This document shows, one piece after another, positions 25,295 to 34,161 of a stretch of 64,000 bases of DNA (position 1 is the first letter of the stretch; every line of letters begins with the position of its first letter). Made by a program: the position numbers and the translations under genes. Location of the stretch: NCBI RefSeq assembly GCF_024498355.1, contig NZ_CP101834.1, forward strand, positions 21,179 to 85,178, in the 5' to 3' direction. This stretch comes from Bacillus pumilus (lineage in GTDB: Bacteria; Bacillota; Bacilli; Bacillales; Bacillaceae). Under the pieces are notes generated by a model. The model ran no database searches and had not been told where the DNA came from. It was given only the letters and a program-made list of their open reading frames with translations.

Positions 25295-25890
25295 ACCTCC
25301 GAAGGGGTACGCCCCTTCAGGGTGAATTTTTCCCTTTTGACAGGTAGAACGGACAACTGAGGATAGACGCATGACAAGAGGGCCGCAGGCATCGCGTTAG
25401 CGACAAGTGCTGATTTGCCTTTAGGTAGCGTAACCGTTGCTTCAGGGATGTTTAGCATAGGCTCTACTGCTAAACATTCCTGGGGCTTACGAGTTACGAC
25501 TGATCAGCATTTGCTCTTGTCATGTGGCTTGCCGTCTTATCAAAAAGTGTGGTAAAGAGCCGGAGGCGCAAACTTTGGCACGCTTTTTGATTAGCCGGCC
25601 CCGAATGTTGTACGCTTCGGAGGTCAAAAGGGAAATGTCACTTTAACGGCAGCCGGAGGCTGGCTACCGATGGTTTTAGGAAGCTTCAGCTTCCGTCAAG
25701 CAGGCTCTAGCCTGCACGCAGTCGGCCGCGCGTGAAGAACGATGGAGGAACAATGCAGCTGTTGTCCTGGTGTAGCCAGGGCTTACAGATGTTTGTTATC
25801 CCATGGTTTAGCGTGGAGCGAGATACCATGAAATGTTGGCCGGTGTTTTGTACCGGCTTACAGTTCATGAGTAGACCCGCAGGGCAGCCC
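25295..25890 (+). repeat. Repeat island, copy 3: A1 (25295-25638) and A2 (25649-25890)
   Basis: A full copy. A1 is closed by ACCTCCGAAG/CTTCGGAGGT. The CATGACAAGAG/CTCTTGTCATG long-range stem is intact, and the GTTTAGC hairpin has GGGATG opposite CATTCC (one G.U on plus). A2 ends in GTAGACCCGCAGGGCAGCCC. Its A1 edge lies 29 nt upstream of the minus-strand start at 25266. Confidence 0.9.
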
Positions 25891-25955
25891 GGATCTCGTA
25901 GTCAATAAAATGTTTTTAGAATATAATTGTGCTTTATTGAAAGGAGCAATATTTC

Positions 25956-26153
25956 ATGCAAACTGAGCGTATAATCGCTGTTATAAAGAACGATACAGAA
26001 TTACCATTGAATAAAAGAAGAATTCCATTCAAACCTGCTATTATGGTGGACGGTGAAGTAGAGGAAGTACACATGGAAGAGTTATCAGAGCTAGAAAAAG
26101 AAAAGTATTTTTCGATTCTCAATAAAGTATTAGAACAGAATGGTGCATCATAG
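25956..26153 (+). CDS. Small acidic protein nested between A2 and B
   Basis: A 65-aa protein on the plus strand, opposite in direction to all island operons. It has GAAAGGAGCAAT upstream and a TATAAT (25923-25928) with a weak -35. The C-terminal half is acidic and helical (VDGEVEEVHMEELSELEKEK). The good start signals and codon usage make it a likely gene. Together with the frame at 40387 it shows that the A2-B spacer can carry plus-strand cargo. Confidence 0.6.
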   Translation: MQTERIIAVIKNDTELPLNKRRIPFKPAIMVDGEVEEVHMEELSELEKEKYFSILNKVLEQNGAS

Positions 26154-26162
26154 TTATAGATC

Positions 26163-26315
26163 GCTATGCGATGACAACGTAGTTGGCAGAGCATAGCAAA
26201 GGTTTTGACTTTTGGGCAGCGTTAGCTGACCCAGCAGGCTCGATGCCTGCGTTTTAATAAAAGGAAAGCTATAGCTTTCCTACCATGCGTAGGCCAGCGA
26301 TAGGCTGGACAACGC
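26163..26315 (+). repeat. Repeat island, copy 3: B element
   Basis: Hairpins CTATGC..GCATAG with inner CAAC-GTA-GTTG, CAGC-GTTA-GCTG, GCAGGC..GCCTGC, GGAAAGC-TATA-GCTTTCC, plus an extra GCCAGC..GCTGGAC hairpin. Confidence 0.85.
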
Positions 26316-26318
26316 AAG

Positions 26319-26348
26319 AAACCACTAGGGTACTCCCCTAGTGGTTTT
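26319..26348. terminator. Bidirectional terminator
   Basis: AACCACTAGGG and CCCTAGTGGTTTT arms around a 4-nt loop. The T-run overlaps the stop codon of the minus-strand gene 26347-26736. Confidence 0.75.
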
Positions 26349-26736
26349 ATTCGAATCGTTTTAATACATCCGTTGACAGATCAAACAAGTCATCATTGTA
26401 AGTGAGTAATCTGATATATTCTATTACGGTAAGGGCTTGCTGATCTCCCTCTTTTAATTTCTGAATGGCTTTATCTAAGTATTTCAATTCAGTTTCAAGA
26501 CCGTCTCGATTAAATATAGAAATATCTTTTAAAGCTTTAATCCGACTTTGGACACCAACCAGTTTTTCATTCATTTGAATAGTATTCAGTTCATTATGAA
26601 TCTCTCTTACATCAGCTTCTATAGAGCCGTATGCAATAAGTTCAGAAATATCTTGTATCCCTTCTTCTTTTGCTTCTTGATGAGAAGTAGAACTAACTTC
26701 TACTGCAATTGTCACTGAATATTGCTTGTTGTTCAT
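26347..26736 (-). CDS. Hypothetical helical protein
   Basis: A 129-aa protein; the ATG at 26736 follows AAAAGGGGAG. A short N-terminal strand (QYSVTIAVEVSS) is followed by helical, coiled-coil-prone sequence (LNTIQMNEKLVGVQSRIKAL, ELKYLDKAIQKLKEG). Last gene of the copy-3-side operon. No family recognised. Confidence 0.6.
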   Translation of the reverse strand: MNNKQYSVTIAVEVSSTSHQEAKEEGIQDISELIAYGSIEADVREIHNELNTIQMNEKLVGVQSRIKALKDISIFNRDGLETELKYLDKAIQKLKEGDQQALTVIEYIRLLTYNDDLFDLSTDVLKRFE

Positions 26737-26749
26737 ACGATCTCCCCTT

Positions 26750-27253
26750 TTAATTCCACTCAACTATGTAGAATTTTTCTTTCATTCGATTTACTATTTC
26801 ATCCACTGAGCTTATAGAGCCATCCAAGATGATAGACCCAGTGTCGATGTGAATTACAGCAAAGTGAAGCATTTCTCCCTCATCATTTGCTTTGTTAATT
26901 AAGTAATCTTCATACCATTCTGTTAAGGTTATAGTCTCGACCTTTTGAATTGTCACTTTAACCTCAAATGAATCTTTGAATTGGTCATATGTCATAACTT
27001 TTGGTCTGTTGCAAATGGCTAAAAGTTCAGATCCTAAGTGTGCAGCACCGGCTTTCAAACACCGGTGTTCAACAAGAGACTCGACAAAAATGCGTCCCTC
27101 TTCTTGCAACAATTTCACCTTTTGTAAGGCTGACTTTAAAAGTTCAGCCCCGCGTAAGTCCTCACCTTGATAATGAGAACAGTCTTTTGCATAGTCATTT
27201 AACTTGTGTTCATAATTTTCAATTTCTTTACTAAACAACTCTTTTTTCTTCAT
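26750..27253 (-). CDS. Hypothetical protein
   Basis: A 167-aa protein behind CTAGGAGAGTG. The N-terminal half is helical and charged (KELFSKEIENYEHKLNDYAK). The C-terminal half is mixed (VTIQKVETITLTEWYEDYL, VIHIDTGSIILDGSISSVDE). No recognised motif. Confidence 0.6.
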   Translation of the reverse strand: MKKKELFSKEIENYEHKLNDYAKDCSHYQGEDLRGAELLKSALQKVKLLQEEGRIFVESLVEHRCLKAGAAHLGSELLAICNRPKVMTYDQFKDSFEVKVTIQKVETITLTEWYEDYLINKANDEGEMLHFAVIHIDTGSIILDGSISSVDEIVNRMKEKFYIVEWN

Positions 27254-27265
27254 TTTCCCACTCTC

Positions 27266-27643
27266 CTAGTGAATTTTTTCATCTTTTTCATATTGCTTTA
27301 TTTCTTTATGAAGCTGACCCTCGCAGATCAGCAGGCGAATATCTGTTAAATCGGCAAGGCAGTGTACTTCTATTTCAAACGTCAGTTTAAATTGTTTAGA
27401 CAAATGAGTAAGAAGTTTTTCATCAACACCTCTCGCGGCTTCAAACGGAAGTGATATTTTAGTAGTGTCTTTATATGAAATATCGCTTGTTTGAATAAAG
27501 TTGGCATTGCTGCCCTTTATCCTAGTAAACACTTTTCCTTCACGATCAGATTCATCAGATTCATGAAAATTCACACAATAAGCAAGGAAAAAAGGAATCT
27601 GATCGCCAGTTATTTTGATTCGACCTTTACAAAAATTAGTCAT
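27266..27643 (-). CDS. YubB-like small protein, island family Y
   Basis: A 125-aa protein from the ATG behind GGGGGATGC (MTNFCKGRIKITGDQIPFFL). It is the third member of the family seen at 23032 and 23475, sharing the strand-helix start, a central LPFEAARGVDEKLLTHLSKQF segment and a final ICEGQLHKE strand. Its presence in a different operon shows spread of the family within the island. Confidence 0.6.
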   Translation of the reverse strand: MTNFCKGRIKITGDQIPFFLAYCVNFHESDESDREGKVFTRIKGSNANFIQTSDISYKDTTKISLPFEAARGVDEKLLTHLSKQFKLTFEIEVHCLADLTDIRLLICEGQLHKEIKQYEKDEKIH

Positions 27644-27688
27644 TTTTTGCATCCCCCATTCCTCTTTAATAGTGCAAAGAATCCCCCT

Positions 27689-28279
27689 TTACAGTTTTTC
27701 ATTATAAAAAATCAATTCTCCGTTCAAGTCAAACATAATGTCTAATAATGTTTTGACTTGTAAATCTCTATCAACCATACTACTTTCAGTCTCTATGCTA
27801 AATTCGTCTATCAGTGTTCCTTTCTCTACAATGATACTCAAATAGTCATAAGAACTAACATCTACTACTTCAATTCCTCCACTATAGTCTAAGTTCCAAT
27901 AACCATCACCATTTAACAAAATAAAAATTTCAATTCGTTTTTCCTTGATATCCCTAATTGACCAGTCATTACAGTTAATCGGATTCGGAAACGGTTGATC
28001 CATGTAATTATCTAAATGTCCGTTCACTAAAGATGCTAAGATTAAATAAGTATCATAATCTCTTGAAGTGAAGTCCTTTTCTTTTGTTAAAAATTCGAGC
28101 ATATCTTCCTTATAGAGTGGTAAATCTCTAACGTCAAAACTCTTATCTTCAAACGAATAAAGACCAAGTTTGTTTTCGATATAAACAGTTACAATTTTGT
28201 GGTAACAATCTGAAATTGAAAATAATACTTTTTTATTGCAGAAGATATCTGCTGGTACTTCTACTTCTTTATATGGCAT
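27689..28279 (-). CDS. Island family L protein
   Basis: A 196-aa protein behind AAAGGAGAG, starting MPYKEVEVPADIF. Conserved features shared with the proteins at 29667, 39158 and both halves of the 477-aa protein are an LPLY motif, a YLILASLVNGHLD core and a beta-rich C-terminal part with WNLDYSGGIEVVDV. No catalytic motif recognised; the family may be protein-protein interaction modules or inhibitors. First gene after repeat copy 4. Confidence 0.65.
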   Translation of the reverse strand: MPYKEVEVPADIFCNKKVLFSISDCYHKIVTVYIENKLGLYSFEDKSFDVRDLPLYKEDMLEFLTKEKDFTSRDYDTYLILASLVNGHLDNYMDQPFPNPINCNDWSIRDIKEKRIEIFILLNGDGYWNLDYSGGIEVVDVSSYDYLSIIVEKGTLIDEFSIETESSMVDRDLQVKTLLDIMFDLNGELIFYNEKL

Positions 28280-28305
28280 ATTTTTTTCTCTCCTTTTTTC
28301 TTTTT

Positions 28306-28901
28306 ACCTCCGAAGGGGTACGCCCCTTCAGGGTGAATTTTTCCCTTTTGACAGGTAGAACGGACAACTGAGGATAGACGCATGACAAGAGGGCCGCAGG
28401 CATCGCGTTAGCGACAAGTGCTGATTTGCCTTTAGGTAGCGTAACCGTTGCTTCAGGGATGCTTAGCATAAGCTCTACTGCTAAACATCCCTGGGGCTTA
28501 CGAGTTACGACTGATCAGCATTTGCTCTTGTCATGTGGCTTGCAGTCTTATCAAAAAGTGTGGTAAAGAGCCGGAGGCGCAAACTTTGGCACGCTTTTTG
28601 ATTAGCCGGCCCCGAATGTTGTACGCTTCGGAGGTCAAAAGGGAAATGTCACTTTAACGGCAGCCGTAGGCTGGCTACCGATGGTTTTAGGAAGCTTCAG
28701 CTTCCGTCAAGCAGGCTCTAGCCTGCACGCAGTCGGCCGCGCGTGAAGAACGATGGAGGAACAATGCAGCTGTTGTCCTGGTTCAGCCAGGACTTACAGA
28801 TGTTTGTTATCCCATGGTTTAGCGTGGAGCGAGATACCATGAAATGTTGGCCGGTGTCTTGTACCGGCTTACATTTCATGAGTAGACCCGGAGGGCAGCC
28901 C
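28306..28901 (+). repeat. Repeat island, copy 4: A1 (28306-28649) and A2 (28660-28901)
   Basis: A full copy with informative changes. GGGATGCTTAGC pairs with GCTAAACATCCC. In A2, CATGAAATGT pairs fully with ACATTTCATG, and GTCCTGG pairs fully with CCAGGAC where other copies have U.G. The spacer to B is related to those of copies 5 and 6. Confidence 0.9.
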
Positions 28902-29045
28902 GACAAAAGAATTTAAGGGTTTGGGAGAAGAAACTAAAAGAGTATAAGGACCATGCTGAAGATCAGTGAAAAGAATAAAGAGGTCATGATATTGCAGGAG
29001 GTACTAATGACGAGAGAATTTAAAACTGAAGGATATCACTATGCA

Positions 29046-29196
29046 GCTATGCGATGACAACGAAGTTGGCAGAGCATAGCAAAGGTTTTGTCTTTTGGGC
29101 AGCGTTAGCTGACCCAGCAGGCTCGATGCCTGCGTTTCTATAAATGGAAAGCTAAAGCTTTCCTACCATGCGTGGGCCAGCTGTAAGCTGGACAAG
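29046..29196 (+). repeat. Repeat island, copy 4: B element
   Basis: Same hairpin order as the other B copies. The GGAAAGC stem here carries a TAAA loop, and a GCCAGC-TGTA-AGCTGG hairpin follows. Confidence 0.85.
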
Positions 29197-29200
29197 CGTT

Positions 29201-29238
29201 AAAAAACCACTAGGGCTTATCCTAGTGGTTGCTTTTTA
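29201..29238. terminator. Bidirectional terminator
   Basis: AAAAAACCACTAGG and CCTAGTGGTT arms, with a T-run on both strands (GCTTTTTA on plus, TTTTTT on minus). Confidence 0.75.
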
Positions 29239-29394
29239 TTTAGTTAATGTGTAAATATCAGTTGTTTTCAACCCTTGATCTAAAGCTAGAAGTTCTTTTG
29301 TTGATTGAATCTCATCAGGGAATGTACCCTCTATCGTTATTCTAGACAACTCTTCATCTGTGTTCTTATTATAAAATATTATCCATTCTTTCAA
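29236..29394 (-). CDS. Small protein at the end of the copy-4-side operon
   Basis: A 52-aa frame starting at TTG 4 nt after AGAGGTGAT (reads MKEWIIFYNKNTDEELSRIT..). Its composition is protein-like with an acidic middle, and it lies 24 nt after the stop of the 82-aa gene. It was found by reading the gap. No family recognised. Confidence 0.5.
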   Translation of the reverse strand: MKEWIIFYNKNTDEELSRITIEGTFPDEIQSTKELLALDQGLKTTDIYTLTK

Positions 29395-29418
29395 CCGTAT
29401 CACCTCTTATCTCTATTT

Positions 29419-29667
29419 TTAGCCGATCATTTTGACTTCAAGGGCTAAAATATCTTCCCATGTCAACCATTCCGGCTTATCATCTATTGAAAAACTGTTC
29501 CATAATTTTTTCATTGTGTTAATGTGTCTTTTTTCATCTCCTGCCCATAATTTTTTTTTGTTCCTGCCTCCGTTTCCTAAATAGTAACGACAATCTGATT
29601 GTAAACGGCTCAATAATTGGTATCTAAATGTGTCACTGTATTCTAAAATATCTCTTTGTTTTGCCAT
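29419..29667 (-). CDS. Small hypothetical protein
   Basis: An 82-aa protein whose ATG overlaps the TAA of the preceding gene. It contains a central YYLGNGGRNKKKLWAGDEKR stretch followed by a tryptophan-rich end (LWNSFSIDDKPEWLTWEDIL). Sequences of this type occur in phage- and plasmid-borne hypothetical proteins. Function unknown. Confidence 0.6.
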   Translation of the reverse strand: MAKQRDILEYSDTFRYQLLSRLQSDCRYYLGNGGRNKKKLWAGDEKRHINTMKKLWNSFSIDDKPEWLTWEDILALEVKMIG

Positions 29668-30197
29668 TATCTTAAATCCCCTTCTGAATAAGTTGAGAAA
29701 AGTACATGAAAAAACTTTTCAATGTCTGAATCTTCTTGTACAGGGAATTTCAACATTTCTACATCATCTTCATTGCATAGGACTAGAGATTTATAATAAG
29801 GATTGTCAACACAACCTATACCAAAGTTAGGAACCCATTCACTTTCAGCTTCGAATGAGACATATACCTTCAATTTGTGACCTAGATCATTAGGTGTGTA
29901 AGAGGCAAATTCTTTAGCGAATTTAAAAGGTTCAATCATAGCAAAATCTAAATCTCCTCTTGCAATGGAGGCTATGATTAAATGACGATGATAATCTTCC
30001 CTAAATTCGTATAAATTTTGATCTTCATCAAAAAGTGGAAGTCTACTAACTTCAAATTCATCAGCTTCATACCATGAAAGTGAATAAACCTCTTCTTTTA
30101 AATAATCATACCTCTCATCGCGATAAGCATAATAAATTTCAATATCATTCACTTTTAAAAAAATCTCGGCTGGCACTTCAATATCTTTATAAGGCAT
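29667..30197 (-). CDS. Island family L protein
   Basis: A 176-aa paralogue of the 27689 protein with the same start (MPYKDIEVPAEIF), an LPLFDED motif and HLIIASIARGDLD. RBS AAAGGAG. It is the first gene after repeat copy 5, in the same position relative to the repeat as its paralogue has to copy 4. Confidence 0.65.
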   Translation of the reverse strand: MPYKDIEVPAEIFLKVNDIEIYYAYRDERYDYLKEEVYSLSWYEADEFEVSRLPLFDEDQNLYEFREDYHRHLIIASIARGDLDFAMIEPFKFAKEFASYTPNDLGHKLKVYVSFEAESEWVPNFGIGCVDNPYYKSLVLCNEDDVEMLKFPVQEDSDIEKFFHVLFSTYSEGDLR

Positions 30198-30225
30198 TTG
30201 AACTTCTCCTTTAATTTTTCTTTTT

Positions 30226-30822
30226 ACCTTCGAAGGGGTTAGTCCCCTTCAGGGTGAATTTTTCCCTTTTGACAGGTAGAACGGACAACTGAGGATAGAC
30301 GCATGACAAGAGGGCCGCAGGCATCGCTTTAGCGACAAGTGCTGATTTGCCTTTAGGTAGCGTAACCGTTGCCCCAGGGATGTTTAGCATAGGCTCTACT
30401 GCTAAACATTCCTGGGGCTTACGAGTTACGACTGATCAGCATTTGCTCTTGTCATGTGGCTTGCCGTCTTATCAAAAAGTGTGGTAAAGAGCCGGAGGCG
30501 CAAACTTTGGCACGCTTTTTGATTAGCCGGCCCCGAATGTTGTACGCTTCGGAGGTCAAAAGGGAAATGTCACTTTAACGGCAGCCGGAGGCTGGCTACC
30601 GATGGTTTTAGGAAGCTTCAGCTTCCGTCAAGCAGGCTTTAGCCTGCACGCAGTCGGCCGCGCGTGAAGAACGATGGAGGAACAATGCAGCTGTTGTCCT
30701 GGTGCAACCAGGGCTTACAGATGTTTGTTATCCCATGGTTTAGCGTGGAGCGAGATACCATGAAATGTTGGCCGGTGTCTTGTACCGGCTTACAGTTCAT
30801 GAGTAGACCCACAGGGCAGCCC
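30226..30822 (+). repeat. Repeat island, copy 5: A1 (30226-30570) and A2 (30581-30822)
   Basis: A full copy. The A1 left end reads ACCTTCGAAG, so one outer pair becomes G.T-type (G.U on the plus strand is not involved here). The internal stems are intact, and the GTTTAGC hairpin has GGGATG opposite CATTCC. Confidence 0.88.
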
Positions 30823-30966
30823 GACAAAAGAATTTAAGGGTTTGAGAGAAGAAACTAAAAAAGTGTAGGGACCTTACTGAAGAACATGAAGATACATAAG
30901 ATAGAAGAATTCATATAGAGGATGAACGTAATGAGAGGATCTAAAATCGTGTAGTTGCACCAGGCA

Positions 30967-31121
30967 GCTATGCGATGACAACGTAGTTGGCAGAGCATAG
31001 TAAAGGTTTTGTCTTTTGGGCAGCGTCAGCTGACCCAGCAGGCTCGATGCCTGCGTTTTAATAAAAGGAAAGCTTCAGCTTTCCTACCATGCGTAACGCC
31101 AGCGAATTGCTGGTGTTACGC
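30967..31121 (+). repeat. Repeat island, copy 5: B element with terminal hairpin
   Basis: B hairpins as elsewhere (CAGC-GTCA-GCTG loop variant). It ends in a long CGTAACGCCAGC..GCTGGTGTTACG hairpin (31092-31121). No clear T-run terminator separates it from the end of the 1005-aa gene. Confidence 0.8.
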
Positions 31122-31127
31122 CCCCTT

Positions 31128-34100
31128 TCAGGAGCATTTAGAAAACTTTTGATCTCCCCAGGCAATGTAGGTTTTTCCGTCCTTGTCTTGCTCTTTGGTC
31201 AAGAGCATGTCGAGAATGTCACCATCAAGCCCAAAACGCTCATTAATTTCTGAGCTATCAAGATCCTCATTCTTCATGAAACAATTTATCTTTTCTTTGC
31301 TCATGACCAGCTGTAACATGTTTGATTCTATGCTGTTTTCAACGGTCAAAAAGTGGATTTCTTTTTGATCCGTTGACGTATAACGGACAAAGCGTCCGAA
31401 AAATTGTTGCATGGCTGAGAAATTCCACTGCATTTCTAGCAATAGAACACGATTGACAAAATCAATGTTCATGCTGCTTGGAAGGGATTGCTGGGTGCAA
31501 ATTAAAATACCGTTTTCTGTATTCTTTAAATTTTTGACGATCTGTTTTCTTTGTTCAAATGACGCTTTATCTCCTGTGATGACAAACACAGGACGATCAG
31601 GAAAATGATCTTTTATATAACTGGCATATCGGTTTACAGCTTCTACATGAGTGCAACCGATGGCAACTTTATCATGCTGCCATTCTTTCAAAAGGTTAAT
31701 CGTTTCAATCGCTTTAGACGGCATTACGTTTGCGCTATGCTCTTTGAAACTATTAGGAAGGACACAGGCTTTTAAAAGGCTGTTTAATTGGTTGATGATC
31801 ATTAGCAGTGAATCTTTTCTTGTGTTCCCTGTGCTTTTATAAAGGTTAGTCATTCTATAAAATTCTTTCATGATGGTGCTATACAGATCCTTTTCGCTTG
31901 AATTAAACTGACAAAAATTCTGTTTTATTTCATAGATCGCCTTTCCTGCTACTTCTTCAAATGTACGTGTAATCATTGACCGATCAATCAAGCTTTTAAG
32001 ATGATCGCTATTGTATATCGATTGATCATGTTTACCGATCCCGAAGACTGTTACTTTTTCAGGTGAAAAGCATTGCTTGAACAAGCGATGCCCTTTTTTA
32101 TATGCCGGAAAAGGCTTGTTGTAATGCTTATTTTCTTTTTGTCCAAGCTGTTTGGTCTTTCGGTCCTCTTCGTATAGCGTTTCACACTTACAAAGAAAAT
32201 TGACCGAATTGTTATACATCAATTCAAATGCTGTGAAGGCTTCTGAAACATTGTTTCTTGTGCTGGTGGCACTTAATAAGACTTTATATTTAACGCGTCT
32301 GAAGCAATTTAAAACGGCTTTTGTGCGTTTTGATGAAGGATTAGAAATGTTGTCGGCTTCATCCAGTACAAGCATGACTTTTTGTGATTGTCTCTTGATG
32401 TACCGTTTTATAAATCTTTCGTACTTTGTCAGCATGTTAAATGTCATGATGACGATTTGTCCTTGTTCAATAGTTTCAATGTCTTTCATGCTTTTGATCT
32501 GTTTCACATTGAAACCATAACTTATCAAGATATCGTGCCAGTTGTTATTAATCGCGATAGCAGGCGCAACGATAAAAACGTTTTTGATGTTGCTGTGTTG
32601 TTGCCTGTACATGATTTGCGCTATAGCTGAAATGCTCTTTCCTGATCCTGTTCCCCACTGAAGATATGCATGATCTTTCATGAGTAGTTTTCCAGTATCG
32701 GTTTTTTGAATGTCATTCAGCTTAATAACATTTTGATTCTCTGAATCATGAATCTCTAATTGATCCAGAAAGCTTGTTATTTGTTCGGTCGGCTTGATCT
32801 CCGTCAATTTCTTTTGTGCTAGTGTGTACGTTCTCTGTTTCTTCAGGAACAGCTTTAAAAAACGTTTATCCTGAAAAGGATAATAACCATCACGCAGCAA
32901 GTCCGAAAAATCCGTGCTTTTTGTTCCTTTCTGCATATTTAACAGCCGTTTTTCTTTATAACTGTATGCTTTCAGTTTCAAACCGTATCTTGTTTTCACA
33001 AGTGCGGTTCTTTTATCCTTGGGCTTTCCATGTTGTTCTTTTAAGACTCTTTTTAAATAATTCAGTACCTTTTTTTCGGTTAGCTTCTTTTTGTTCCATT
33101 CCTCCATGTCCATTTCATGCGGTTTTGATTGTGTGAAATAGCGTTCCACATATTGCTCACATTTTGCGGCTTTATGGCTAATTGCCGGATGCCTCTTTAT
33201 ATCAAAAAGAAGCTTGTTCACCTTGTCTAAAAATCCTTTTTTACTTTCGTGAAGTTCCGCAAGCTCAGATCGTATTTTATGCCGGACTTGTTCTTTTTGC
33301 TGAAGCGCAGGATGAACAAAATTTTCATAGATGAATTGTGAATCTAGCCCTTCTGTGTAATTGATTTCATATGGAACATTTGGAAGGTGTTCACTTTTGT
33401 TTTGAAAGATCATTACTTTTGTTTCATAATGATCAACGCCCATTTGTTTAAAGGCGTTTGTCGGCAAGGCAAGCTGACAAATAAAATTAAATGAATCATT
33501 TACTTCATTTATCATGCCAGTGTAAAAGTCATCATTCAAAAAGCTATTAGGTACAATGAGAGCTAATATGCCCCCTGGCTTCAACAATGTGCTTGCTTTT
33601 TGGACGTAAAATAATTGACTTAAAATTTCATTGCTGTTGACTTTCCACCTTAAATTGAAAGGAGGGTTGCCCACTATGAAATCAAATTTCATGTCTGGAC
33701 TATAGAAACGTATATCCTCATTTGAAAGATTAGCGTTAGGGTACAAATGGCGCGCCACTTTAAACGCCTTTATATCAAGCTCATTACCGTACACGTTTTC
33801 TTGATTAGGGCAATAGTTGAAGAAATTACCCATGCCACATGTTAGATCCGCAATTAAATCTTTTTCAGTCGGTTTTAAACACTCCAACAAGAACCTTGAA
33901 AGCTCATGAGGCGTAAAGAATTGACCATTTTCAATTTCCTTTTTTGCTTCTGAATAAAGGTGATAATTTTCGAAGGAAGAAAAGGAAAGACCATGAAGCC
34001 CCCCTTCTCCTGTATAAGAGTTGAAAATGTCCTCCTTTGTGATTTGCATATCCTCGCATTTGTTGTTTTCAATAAGATATAAAATCTTCTCGTTGATTGC

Positions 34101-34145
34101 TTTTCTTTGTTCAAACGGTATGATTTGACTTATTGTTTTGTACAT
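31128..34145 (-). CDS. N6-adenine methyltransferase fused to SF2 (SNF2-like) helicase
   Basis: A 1005-aa protein. Residues 60-300 form an N6-methyltransferase, with motif I-like LIADLTCGMGNF and catalytic FIVGNPPFNL. About 300-480 is a basic helical linker. About 480-960 is a superfamily 2 helicase: Walker A WGTGSGKS, DEAD-like VLDEADNI, motif III LLSATS, motif VI FFGRFVRYT. Methylase-helicase fusions of this kind occur in polyvalent phage and plasmid proteins, and the DarB anti-restriction protein of phage P1 has the same two activities. An anti-restriction role, entering with or acting on newly transferred DNA, is the leading inference. It could also be part of a defence system, but no partner nuclease is seen. 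Confidence 0.88.
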   Translation of the reverse strand: MYKTISQIIPFEQRKAINEKILYLIENNKCEDMQITKEDIFNSYTGEGGLHGLSFSSFENYHLYSEAKKEIENGQFFTPHELSRFLLECLKPTEKDLIADLTCGMGNFFNYCPNQENVYGNELDIKAFKVARHLYPNANLSNEDIRFYSPDMKFDFIVGNPPFNLRWKVNSNEILSQLFYVQKASTLLKPGGILALIVPNSFLNDDFYTGMINEVNDSFNFICQLALPTNAFKQMGVDHYETKVMIFQNKSEHLPNVPYEINYTEGLDSQFIYENFVHPALQQKEQVRHKIRSELAELHESKKGFLDKVNKLLFDIKRHPAISHKAAKCEQYVERYFTQSKPHEMDMEEWNKKKLTEKKVLNYLKRVLKEQHGKPKDKRTALVKTRYGLKLKAYSYKEKRLLNMQKGTKSTDFSDLLRDGYYPFQDKRFLKLFLKKQRTYTLAQKKLTEIKPTEQITSFLDQLEIHDSENQNVIKLNDIQKTDTGKLLMKDHAYLQWGTGSGKSISAIAQIMYRQQHSNIKNVFIVAPAIAINNNWHDILISYGFNVKQIKSMKDIETIEQGQIVIMTFNMLTKYERFIKRYIKRQSQKVMLVLDEADNISNPSSKRTKAVLNCFRRVKYKVLLSATSTRNNVSEAFTAFELMYNNSVNFLCKCETLYEEDRKTKQLGQKENKHYNKPFPAYKKGHRLFKQCFSPEKVTVFGIGKHDQSIYNSDHLKSLIDRSMITRTFEEVAGKAIYEIKQNFCQFNSSEKDLYSTIMKEFYRMTNLYKSTGNTRKDSLLMIINQLNSLLKACVLPNSFKEHSANVMPSKAIETINLLKEWQHDKVAIGCTHVEAVNRYASYIKDHFPDRPVFVITGDKASFEQRKQIVKNLKNTENGILICTQQSLPSSMNIDFVNRVLLLEMQWNFSAMQQFFGRFVRYTSTDQKEIHFLTVENSIESNMLQLVMSKEKINCFMKNEDLDSSEINERFGLDGDILDMLLTKEQDKDGKTYIAWGDQKFSKCS

Positions 34146-34161
34146 TGCCGGATCTCCTTTC

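Noticed and set aside
25750..25908. Plus-strand frame in A2 starting ATGCAGCTG after GATGGAGGAACA
   Set aside because: The start signals look good, but the frame is broken by loop-length changes in other copies (for example copy 7) while the stems stay paired. Structure, not protein, is conserved.
28953..29057. 34-codon plus-strand frame in the spacer of copy 4
   Set aside because: It runs into the B element and is disrupted in the related spacers of copies 5 and 6; probably a decayed relic.
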